A stretch of DNA of 64,000 bases. It comes from Anopheles merus (taxonomy: Eukaryota; Arthropoda; Insecta; Diptera; Culicidae). The notes under the pieces are model-generated. The model worked only from the letters and a program-made list of their open reading frames with translations, made no database searches and was not told the origin of the DNA. Shown here piece after piece: positions 35,499 through 44,245 of the stretch. Within the stretch, counting starts at the first letter, position 1. Each line of letters opens with the position of its first letter. The translations under genes were made by a program, and so were the position numbers. Location of the stretch: NCBI RefSeq assembly GCF_017562075.2, contig NC_054085.1:31187039-31251038 (forward strand). Reading direction: 5' to 3'.

Positions 35499-37155
35499 TT
35501 ACCTTAAGGAACTTACATGTCTATAGGAATATTTGAGTAATATGGACCTCTGCTCACGGAAGTGATCGCTCAGACGTGCATACTCACCCTCCATCATGCA
35601 TTTGGTAAAATCATGTTCGAATATTTCAAAAAACCCAAGCTCCATGAGTTCCAAGTTAACCATCTGTTTGGGAAGCCGAGCCGGCAAGACCATTTTGGAC
35701 ATGTATCCTGGAAAAATAACCAAACGTGTCAGCTGGGGCAAGCGAGGCAGATATTTCGAAAATTGCTGATTAACATTTTCCACCACAAGCGTTTTCAGAG
35801 CAGACAGCTTGGGCAGGCAGGCGTAAACAGCCACGTAGTCCATAGAGAGCCACAAAAAGTTTAGCTGACTGCTGAGCTGTCCTGCGAAAAGATCACATAT
35901 TTGATCGACCTTCGTTGGATCGGGTGTGATCTTTAGCCACTTGATCGACGTCAGCTCCGCCAACGATGGCCAATCGATTTTCGTGTCGTACAACAGAAGC
36001 CTCTCCAGCAGGGGCAAGCGAACGCCAGCGAACGATAGAATGTCGGCACTGCAGCATATGCTCAACTGTTGCAGCATGTTCAGGTTCGATAGGTGGCGTA
36101 ACGGATTCGGACCGATACTAGCCAAGTACAGCAAATGCAGATCCTTCAGCTGAACGCATGATTCGCAGATGGCCTGCAGCACCTCACTCGACACGATGCT
36201 AGCGTGGTAGTACAGTTTCTTAAGCTGCTTCAAATGCCGGTAAAATTCGATCTTTTCGATAGAACCGATACTAGTAGCTTGCTTTAAACGACGTGATGAA
36301 AACATCATCCTATCATCATCATCATCATCATCATCAGCAGCAGCATGCCAAATCATGAGCTCCTCCAACTGCTTTAGCTTCCAGTACGGTTCTTCGCCTC
36401 CGTGCTCTATGTACTGCTTACCAACGATGATCTCCACATCCAGTGAAGAAACAATATCCAGCACGCGAAGATTGGGACAGTCGATGACCTCGGGTAGACT
36501 TACATGCAGCACCAGCTTGTGCAGTGAATGATTAACAACCTTCAGCTCTTTAAATGAATGCGATCGAATGAAGCCATTAACTGGATTAACCAAATGTAGC
36601 TCCTGCAGGCATTCCATCTTTACCACCGCCTTCGATATCTTCACGGCGAACGTCTGCAAATCTTTCCCCAATCCGATCCTTAGTACGACCAATTGCTGGA
36701 GCCAGGACGGCACTAGTAACTTGCTGAGCACGAGATTCATTTGACGCGTTTCAAACGGTTTTCCCAGTAGATCAATATTGACCTTGCGGTAGCGGCGCTT
36801 GGTGCAATCGAGCATTTTGGCTGCTTCTGTTAAGTGTGCCTCCTCACGGACCTCTAAATCGGCATAACTCATATTGCCATCTGACCGCACATAGCCAATG
36901 CGCAGGGTAAATCGTGTGGCGCCGTATTCGGAAATCAGGCGCTCCCAGTAGCGGCAGGTAAGTGAGGCCTTTCTTAGCGAGTAGATGCTGATATAGTCAA
37001 AAATGGTGTACATTATCTGGAAAGTGAAATGGAGGAGTAAAATCATTGTGATTTGAGTGGAAAGTCTGACCTTTGCTTACCTCTTGTGGCAGCTCATTGA
37101 TGTGCAATTTGGGCGGGGACGAATACCTCGCGCATTTTCTTCGCGGACGGCTCAT
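35499..37155 (-). CDS. F-box / leucine-rich-repeat protein B, 2 exons
   Basis: Exon 1 is 37081-37155 and exon 2 is 35499-37016, with a 64-bp phase-0 intron; 530 aa. Exon 1 gives the same protein sequence as gene A, ending INELPQE. The F-box continues IMYTIFDYISIYSLRKASL. The LRR region is almost identical to gene A between roughly residues 115 and 450, while the first part of exon 2 and the last 60 residues differ far more. The acidic run is longer here (Ala-Asp, 36311-36346). The nearest downstream poly(A) signal (34806-34811, minus) is about 690 bp away because the P-like element lies in the 3' UTR. It is divergent from gene C, with 1.29 kb between start codons. Role is inferred as an SCF substrate adaptor with unknown target. 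Confidence 0.88.
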
Positions 37156-37295
37156 GCTTGGTTTAGATTACCTATGAGTATGTTGCGCGGTGATCCTTTC
37201 GTATGAAGATTTCCGACGCGCCGATCGGGACAGTATAGGTTCAAAATCTCCATAGCAAACACACAAACAGTGCATTGATAAGTTCCAAGACATCC

Positions 37296-37310
37296 AGCTG
37301 TCAAAGTGTT
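37296..37310 (-). promoter_or_regulatory. Shared 15-bp upstream element, F-box gene B
   Basis: AACACTTTGACAGCT on the minus strand, 141 bp upstream of the start codon; identical to the element before genes A, C and D. Confidence 0.6.
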
Positions 37311-37932
37311 GGATTGTGTATAGCAGCTATTGCAGTTCTTGAATTCAAACGGGCAGGTGTGTCGTTCCCATGCAACAAACTCTAGTCGAGCGATTTGACC
37401 CGATTTTGAATAATCGTGCAGATAGACATAGAGCGAAGATTCTCGCTGGTTTTCGGTAAATTTAAGGCCACAAAGCGCTTTATTACACTTAAGATCAAGG
37501 TCCATAAACTACTACAGGTCGGTCCGTCCAGTGTTTTTGACAAATATTCATTTGACAGAACTCCATAGCTGATTTGGGGCTGTTTAACGAAAAATCGTTC
37601 CGATGTACTTTGTACTTTGTGGCTGATTAAGAGATGAAACGGTAAACTATGTAAAATTATGTGAAATTCGAGAGCTTTTAGAGTTTTAAAATAAAAATGC
37701 ACATAACAAAACACAAATCGTGTTGTTTATTTGATTGATGACGCCTTGCTTGAAAATAAAACGCAAAGAAAAATAATCCCCGGCACCGTGGCATAAGGAA
37801 GCTGCTTAAGCGCGGATTGATAGATCCACCTGAAACTTTGATGCTGTTTATCTACTGAAAAAGGCGAATTCAAGCAGCGATCTTTAGCATGCCAAAATTA
37901 GTTGCTTAAGCAATTTTGGCTATTTGGGTATA

Positions 37933-38174
37933 CAGTCCGAGCTCACTGGTTGAACTTCGATTTCCTGCCAACTATTGAATATGTGCTTTTTAGTTGGCAC
38001 GTTCTTCCATACAAAAAAAAATGAAATTTTTCTAGGCATGCTGTTTTTGTGAAATTTTCAAAAACCGGTTTCCCATACAAACGCATCCTTTTTAATTGAA
38101 CTGTCAGCCAACTATCGAGTGTTCAACTAAAAAGCATGCCAACTAAAAAGCGTCCAACTATTGAAATCTGACTG
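37933..38174. repeat. MITE-like element with internal 15-bp inverted repeat
   Basis: It begins CAGTCCGAGC and ends CTGACTG, so the outer 5 bp are inverted. A perfect 15-bp inverted pair, GCTTTTTAGTTGGCA (37985-37999) and TGCCAACTAAAAAGC (38137-38151), lies inside. It starts exactly where similarity between duplication copies A and B stops. Confidence 0.5.
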
Positions 38175-38287
38175 CAGTTTAATTTTTGTCGGTTAAGAAC
38201 CGATCGAAGACGAATTCAAATGTTGTTCAACCTCGCCAAACATACACGCGTGCATTCAAGTAACAAAGAAGTCATTATAAACAAACA

Positions 38288-38302
38288 AACACTTTGACAG
38301 CT
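38288..38302 (+). promoter_or_regulatory. Shared 15-bp upstream element, F-box gene C
   Basis: AACACTTTGACAGCT, 144 bp before the start codon. With gene D the match extends leftward to AAACAAACACTTTGACAGCT. Confidence 0.6.
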
Positions 38303-38445
38303 AGTTGTTTTCCACCGCTTCATTCGTGGAACAGCTACTACCGACATCATCACGCTCTTAAACAAGCTAACGCTAATTTAATGCTAAAAGTTTTCAGCTT
38401 TTACGATATACGATTTACCACGCGTGAAAAGAAGGTGAAAGTGAA

Positions 38446-39969
38446 ATGGATTCACCCGTAACCGGATCACCTCTCGAGGAGCTACCGCCGGAGGTAAATA
38501 ACTGTTAGCTTTTCAATCCATCCTGGACAGTTTCATGGCTCCATTTCACGTTTCAGCTGGTTTTGATCATTTTCAAATATCTTGATCTGAAGTCGTTAAA
38601 AGCAGTGTCATTAACATGCCATCGGTTGGAGGAAATCTTTTCCTACTACAATGCTCCCCGGTTTGTGCTGCGAATCAGTGAGCTTTATCCGGGCAATGTG
38701 ATCACCCTGCCGATGAAAGATATTGAAGAAAAGGTGGAACAGGCAACCATAATGCTGGAGCGCACAAAACGTCCCTACCGAAATGTTCATCTCGACATAA
38801 GTTCGGCAGGCATGTATGATGATTTCGACAATATGCCAACTCTGCTCGCCAAGCTGTTCGAAACGCGCACGATGCAGCAGTTGGTCCGGCTGAAGCTTGA
38901 ATTGCCGCAACATATGGAGAAATTCGCCACGCAACTGTCGAACGCTTTGGCCAAGATGGATCATCTGCAAGAACTAAAGCTGCATCACCCTTGGGGAAGA
39001 TTAACAGGGCCCCAAATTACTGAGCTGAAGCTTGTCAACCGTACGCTACACAAGCTGGAGCTGTACGCCATCTTTCCCAGCGTGATCGACTGTCGCAATC
39101 TGCGGCTGCTGAGTGTTTGGTACTCGGTGGATGTGGAGACCGTCGTCGGTAAGCAGTACGTAGAGCACGGTGGCGAGGAACCGTACTGGAAGCTGAAGCA
39201 GCTAGAAGAGCTAACCATATGGCATAATGAATACACGATGCCAAAGCGTAACCATTGCAGCGCAAAGGTTCAGTTTTACCGACACATGACACAGCTTAAG
39301 AAACTGTGCCACAACGCTGGCTTCGTGTCAGACGAGATGCTGCAAACAATATGCAAATCGTGCGTCCAGCTGGAGAGCCTGTATTTGGCCGACATGATCG
39401 TCAACAACCCGAACTTTTCGTGCTTCCTCTCGAACCTGACCAACCTGCGACAGTTGGCAATCGAGAGCTCCACCAACGTGCTGTCGTTCACTGGCGTTCG
39501 CTTGCCCCGACTGGAAAAGCTTCTATTAGACGACATAAACATTGACTGGGCATCGTTGGCGGAGCTAAAGTCCATCAAATGGCTCAAGATCAATCCGGAT
39601 CGATCGACGGTGAAGCAAATGTGTGACCTTCTCGAAAGGCACATGAACCGGTTACAGTTCGTGTGGATCACCTTTTACGATCAATTGGATCTCCCGTGCT
39701 ATCGAGAAATTTTTGCAACGCTCTCCAAACTGCCGGCACTGAAAAGGCTCGCTCTAGATAATGTTAAAAATTCTAGCTGGCTCAAAGAAATGACACCCCT
39801 TCCCGGGCTGACCCGAATAGCTGTGTTGTGTTGCTCAAGGGAAACAGTGGAGACGGACGACTTGGAAAAACTGGGGCCCAACATCAAAGAAATCAAAGAT
39901 GTAACAGTCACAGATCGTACCTATACCTGGGACATAACGTTCGAATTTGATCCCTTCTATTTTGCGTAA
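38446..39969 (+). CDS. F-box / leucine-rich-repeat protein C, 2 exons
   Basis: Exons are 38446-38493 and 38557-39969, with a 63-bp phase-0 GT-AG intron; 486 aa. Exon 1 (MDSPVTGSPLEELPPE) supplies the start of the F-box, and exon 2 continues LVLIIFKYLDLKSLKAVSLT and CHRLEEIF. A single-frame call would start at a TTG in exon 2 and lose 18 residues. Repeats such as LQELKLHH, LRLLSVWYS, LEELTIWH, LESLYLADM, LRQLAIES and LEKLLLDD follow a leucine-rich pattern. It is clearly paralogous to genes A and B (shared IEHGGEEPYWKLKQLEEL-type block, here VEHGGEEPYWKLKQLEEL) but well diverged, and closer to D at the N-terminus. Poly(A) signal AATAAA lies at 40261-40266. Confidence 0.88.
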
Positions 39970-40414
39970 TTGTTTCCACGTTTCTATAATAATGGAGCAA
40001 ATCCATTACATCGATCGCGTGCTATATGATAGTGAAAACAAACTAAGTCCTTGGGTTACGCGCTGAATACCATCCACTTGGTATCCAAGTCTTTAATTAA
40101 TGCATATCGAACGATCAGGTGTTGTTAGAAACATTAAAACACCATAGAGTTGAAGTAATCCATTCATGAATAATGAAGTGGGAACTAAAGTTTGAGGAAC
40201 CGAAGAAACTTTAAATTTGAATTTTAAAATAGAAAAAATAAGAAACGCCATTACTCCAATAATAAAAGTTGAGTTGTTGTTGGATTGAAAACTTGAACCT
40301 CCCTTGAACGAACGTTATGATACACGATTCGATAGAGAAAATATGGGAAATCTATCTGCAATGTGGGCTGCTGGGTATCATCCATCCAGTGTAGAAATGT
40401 AGAGACAGAAGTGC

Positions 40415-40415
<1 letters not shown>

Positions 40416-40491
<76 letters not shown>
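40416..40491. repeat. (CT)n dinucleotide microsatellite
   Basis: About 37 CT units with one TTT interruption near the right end. It lies between F-box genes C and D. Confidence 0.95.
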
Positions 40492-40527
40492 CAAAAAAGT
40501 TTAAGTAAAAAAGTATGGGCCGGTTCT

Positions 40528-40795
40528 CAAGTGCCACAAATCCATTAAACGATCACTAGACGGGTTCTAAACGACTCCAGCTCTCTACCTAAAAGGAATA
40601 TAAAAAGACTTCGTTTAGCAGACGGCAAACAACTCATGCATTTTAAAAATAGCAACAAAAAAAGCTAGTGACGCCATCTGTTGGTGGGATATCGACAAAG
40701 TGGAGCTTTCCTCGCTTTCAGAGCTTTCTCCTTTCTTCTTTACTGTTGTATGGTTTCGCATTGCTGTTATGCAACTTGTGACAGGCGCTGGCCGA
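40528..40795 (+). mobile_element. Left-half copy of the CCCAAGTGCC MITE
   Basis: It begins CAAGTGCCACAAATCCATTAAACG and follows the left half of the 30795-31971 element through GTATGGTTTCGCATTG, with substitutions and small indels. No right half is present. Confidence 0.6.
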
Positions 40796-40986
40796 CAACG
40801 GTTGTTGTGCGAAAGAAGAGGAAGAAGAAGAGGAAGAAGAATAATAAGAAGAAGAAGAAGAAAAAATACTAAAAATACATAGTAAAAATGTGCATGGAAC
40901 TTTTCATTTCGCGCGCGCGTGCACCATCGTGTAAACACAGCTGAAGTTCGTCCAAAACAGAAAAGACGAACATGCTGTGGTAAACA

Positions 40987-41001
40987 AACACTTTGACAGC
41001 T
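40987..41001 (+). promoter_or_regulatory. Shared 15-bp upstream element, F-box gene D
   Basis: AACACTTTGACAGCT, 93 bp before the chosen start codon; same strand relation as in genes A-C. It lies inside a longer open frame that I regard as 5' leader. Confidence 0.6.
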
Positions 41002-41093
41002 CGATGTTTACAACGGAATCATTCGTACAAACGCCACGGCCGGCGAATGGTGCATTGACGCCAACTGAAAGCAGCGCTACAGGTGAATGTGAA

Positions 41094-42638
41094 ATGGATC
41101 TACCCGATGCTGGATCTCCCTTCGAAAAGCTGCCATCGGAGGTAATTAATACCCAACATTCAAACCCCACATCCTGCATAGTCTCATGGCTTCATTGCTC
41201 GTTCCAGCTCATTTTCTCCATTTTTGATTATCTTGAGCTCAAGTCGCTGAAGGCAGTTTCACTAACATGCCATCGGTTGGAGCAAATGTTTGCCGACTAC
41301 AGTGCCCGCCGGTTTGTGGTGCGAATCCGCGAGAAACGAAAGAGCTATGCATTCTTTCCGCCGTTGATTGAAATTGCTGATAAGGTGGAGGCGGCAACCA
41401 AATTGCTGAATAGGACTAAACGTTGCTACCGGCGTGTTCATCTCGATGTGCAGTATCAGCCAACGGCTGATAGTATCGAGCATATGCAAGCTGTGCTCGA
41501 CAAGCTTTTCGCAGTACGGTTGATGCAGCAACTGACCGTGCTGAAGCTTGATTTGCCGGCCGGTCCGGAGAAATTGGCCGTACAGCTGTCGGATGCAGTG
41601 TCAATGCTAGACACTCTGCAGGAGCTAGCCATCAGCTACGAACAAAGTGATAATCAATCCAGATTCAGCCAACTGTACATTGTGAATCGTTCACTGCACA
41701 AGCTGGTGCTGAACTGCGTTTGGCCCGGCAGGATCAATTGCCCCAATATGCAGAGCCTGGAAGTGTTGGCGTATATAGACGTGTGGTACATGATAGGCGA
41801 ACAGTATGCACTGCATGGTGACGCAGAACCGTACTGGAAGCTGAAACATCTGAGGGAGCTGGTCATGGCGACACGCCTTTGGTATTGTCCGTTGAACCAT
41901 TACTTACAAAAAACAGAATCCTATAAAGGCGTATTTTGTCAACAGTTGACCCAGCTTAAAAAATTACGACTTTTTCACAGTTGCACGGTAACAGATAAGG
42001 TGCTGAAGGCCATCTGCGAATCGTGCGTCCATTTGGAGCACCTGTCGTTCACGTTAATGTACATTTCCAATCCGGATTCGTTCCGCTACATCTCGAACCT
42101 AACCAACTTACGACAGTTGTCAATTGAGACCTACATTAAAGGTCTATCGTTCGCTGGCGTTCGCTTGCCCCACCTCAAAACGCTTCTGCTAGGCAATGTT
42201 AACATTGACTGGCCATCGTTAGCGAAAGTTGAATCGATTGAGTGGCTCATGATTAAACTCAACGTCTCGCAGGTGGTTCCAGCATGTGATCTTTTCGCTG
42301 GACACATGCGGCGGTTACGCTTGTTATGGATCAAGTTTGATATTGATATACAACACGAGCGCTATCGAGAAATATTCGCAGCGCTCAGTAATCTCCCTGC
42401 ACTGGAAACGCTTACACTACAAAATGTGTTGCGTTTGGACTGTCTCAAAGAAATGGTGCCAATACCACGGCTCACCCGACTCGTTGTATGCGACATATTG
42501 CCAAGATGTATTTCGGTATCTCCGGCCGATGTTGCAAAACGAGTCCCGAAAGTAGATAGAATCGAAGTTCCTTGGATCAATAAGTTTAACAAAGACATGA
42601 AACTACGCTTTGGATGCAATGCTGACTTTTTTCATTAG
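41094..42638 (+). CDS. F-box / leucine-rich-repeat protein D, 2 exons
   Basis: Exons are 41094-41141 and 41208-42638; 492 aa. The 66-bp intron has GT-AG ends and happens to be open and in frame, so a naive reading gives one 553-codon ORF with 22 spurious residues inside the F-box. The paralogues fix the true join: MDLPDAGSPFEKLPSE then LIFSIFDYLELKSLKAVSLT, the same phase-0 position as genes A, B and C. The start at 41094 matches gene C; the upstream frame opens only with GTG (40977) or a poorly conserved ATG (41004). LRR segments include LQELAISYE, LREL, LKKLRLFHS, LEHLSFTLM, LRQLSIET and LKTLLLGNV. Poly(A) signal AATAAA is at 42864-42869. Probable SCF adaptor; target unknown. Confidence 0.88.
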   Translation: MDLPDAGSPFEKLPSEVINTQHSNPTSCIVSWLHCSFQLIFSIFDYLELKSLKAVSLTCHRLEQMFADYSARRFVVRIREKRKSYAFFPPLIEIADKVEAATKLLNRTKRCYRRVHLDVQYQPTADSIEHMQAVLDKLFAVRLMQQLTVLKLDLPAGPEKLAVQLSDAVSMLDTLQELAISYEQSDNQSRFSQLYIVNRSLHKLVLNCVWPGRINCPNMQSLEVLAYIDVWYMIGEQYALHGDAEPYWKLKHLRELVMATRLWYCPLNHYLQKTESYKGVFCQQLTQLKKLRLFHSCTVTDKVLKAICESCVHLEHLSFTLMYISNPDSFRYISNLTNLRQLSIETYIKGLSFAGVRLPHLKTLLLGNVNIDWPSLAKVESIEWLMIKLNVSQVVPACDLFAGHMRRLRLLWIKFDIDIQHERYREIFAALSNLPALETLTLQNVLRLDCLKEMVPIPRLTRLVVCDILPRCISVSPADVAKRVPKVDRIEVPWINKFNKDMKLRFGCNADFFH

Positions 42639-43313
42639 TTGTGCCATGTTGCCTTGACCATCAGATTTATATGTGAATTATGGTTTATACAATATTTATT
42701 AGGGTACCACTATATACCATTATTTATTTGTATTACGAACCCAAATCGTGGTTTGCTTGTTTAACATGTTTCAACACACGCTTAACAACTTAAGTGCTGA
42801 ACTTCTAGAATATATAGAATGTACTTGTAAAACGGGGAATTTTGGTTTGATAATGGTAAATGCAATAAAGATAATATTTTAAAAGAAGTATGGATATTAG
42901 AATTTTATAGTATTAGCTAACAATAATAAAAACAAAAAACAAATATATAGATTCCATATAATGGTTCCTTCATTGATGATAAATAACTGATTTTTTTAAG
43001 TTTCAAATGTAACCGAAAACCTTCTGGTCGGCTTTTGTGTCACTGCAACGCCCTCCGTCACTCAAGGGTTAATCAAATCGCACAGTAGCACATTTCTGCT
43101 GGCCACTCTTTGCAAGCTGTCAAATGGGAAAAAGCAGCAACAACATAAACAATTCAGATTTGCCCTTCCGAGCAGCGTCCACTCGCACGGCAAATTTTGC
43201 TCCATTCTTTTGGGAAGGTAAGTTTTCAATTAAAATACACATTCCAGTGCAGGTAAAAAAAAGCATTCGCTTACCATTGTAGCTACCGCAACCCGTATCT
43301 TCCCACGGCAGCC
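42639..43313. other. F-box D 3' UTR and BORCS7 upstream region
   Basis: AT-rich 3' UTR, then intergenic DNA. AGCTGTCAAAT occurs near 43106-43116, related to the CTGTCAAA core seen upstream of the F-box genes but in the opposite orientation to transcription. Confidence 0.5.
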
Positions 43314-43631
43314 ATGGCATCCGCATCGAGCAGCAGCGCGAAGAATCTGTTCAGCGACTCGAAACGGCGGCTGGCGGAACGGGTGGCCGTGAACGTGAAC
43401 AATGCCTCGTCCGTCGCCCGGCAGATCGTGCGCGGCTCGAAATCGAACGAGATACTGATGCAGGCGGCCAAGAACTTTGCCTACCACGAGAGCACGGTCG
43501 ACAACAGCATACAGAATCTGAAGAAGATGGAGATCATATTCCAGCATCTGAACTACCAGTACGAAGCGATCGAGCAGGCGGCCGAGAAGCTGGAGTACGT
43601 CGAGGAGCAGGTGAAGGCCATGGAAAGGTGA
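43314..43631 (+). CDS. BORCS7: BORC complex subunit 7 (BORCS7-like)
   Basis: A single-exon frame of 105 aa, the same size as vertebrate BORCS7. The segment IVRGSKSNEILMQAAKNF, followed by LKKMEIIFQHLNYQYEAIEQ, matches my recollection of the BORCS7 core (VLKGSRSSELLGQAARN; LRKMAIITTHLQYQQEAI). BORCS7 is a small helical subunit of BORC, which sits on lysosomes, recruits Arl8 and couples them to kinesin transport. The C-terminal 35 residues form a predicted amphipathic coiled coil. The ATG has a good context (GCCATGG). A poly(A) signal ATTAAA is at 43780-43785. It is transcribed in the same direction as eco, 0.6 kb upstream. Confidence 0.85.
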   Translation: MASASSSSAKNLFSDSKRRLAERVAVNVNNASSVARQIVRGSKSNEILMQAAKNFAYHESTVDNSIQNLKKMEIIFQHLNYQYEAIEQAAEKLEYVEEQVKAMER

Positions 43632-44245
43632 TAAATCTGCGTGGTTCGGTGAGGCAGGGGGATAAGAAAAAGGGGCGTTTGCGCCACAGCCATAGTCGTC
43701 AGATAGCTTGTTTGGCTTTCAAAGGAGCTGTTAATGAGGTTACTGTGCCCAGCAACTGTCATACATTTTAGCTTTATTTATTAAACGTTTAGTTAAGTTC
43801 ATTCAATAGCGTGCATTCCGGAATAATTAATGTTGAATAATATTTTAAAAAAAATCCAAACATCCACAAAATTACCTCTTTTCCTTTTGTTTACCTCGAA
43901 CTGTCAACAAGCCTAGGATATTTTAAAATTACCCCCAAACTGACAGCGCCCGCGTAAACGTTACGTCAAAACTTGGGTAATTTTTGATCCTACCCCCTCC
44001 ACACGGACGAACAGCGACAGCGCGCGCCAAAAAATAAACATAGCAACGCGCGTTTGTTTACGTTTCCTGCGCTGAGATCATCCTTCGAGCTGGAATTAGC
44101 TTGCGCGTTCGTGTTTCGCGACGAAAATGCGTTAATTGTTCCCCAAATTTGCAAAAACCGAAGCACTAATAGTCGAAAGTGTGTGTGTGAGAGTGGAAAT
44201 TTTCAGCAAACCGACGACAAAACACCCACATGATCGCGGGCAGCG
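43632..44245. other. BORCS7 3' UTR and eco promoter/5' leader
   Basis: AT-rich up to about 43900, then GC-richer DNA with CTGTCAAC and CTGACAGCG near 43903-43945. An ATG at 44232, out of frame with eco, creates a short upstream frame overlapping the eco start. Confidence 0.45.

Larger units (their letters stand above)
33430..37930. repeat. Segmental duplication copy B (F-box gene unit)
   Basis: Tandem, same-orientation partner of 27270-32755. Relative to copy A it carries a non-LTR 3' fragment (34513-34770), a P-like element (35017-35447) and a possible solo LTR (about 33963-34302). It lacks the nested MITE and the Jockey fragment of copy A. Its right edge meets a MITE-like element at 37933. 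Confidence 0.8.

Noticed and set aside
37152..37505. 117-codon Cys-rich frame upstream of F-box gene B
   Set aside because: The duplicated region in copy A has a stop in the same frame, and the frame covers the shared upstream element; most likely chance.
40977..41093. N-terminal extension of F-box gene D
   Set aside because: It opens with GTG; the homologous region of gene C has no ATG, and the 15-bp upstream element lies within it.
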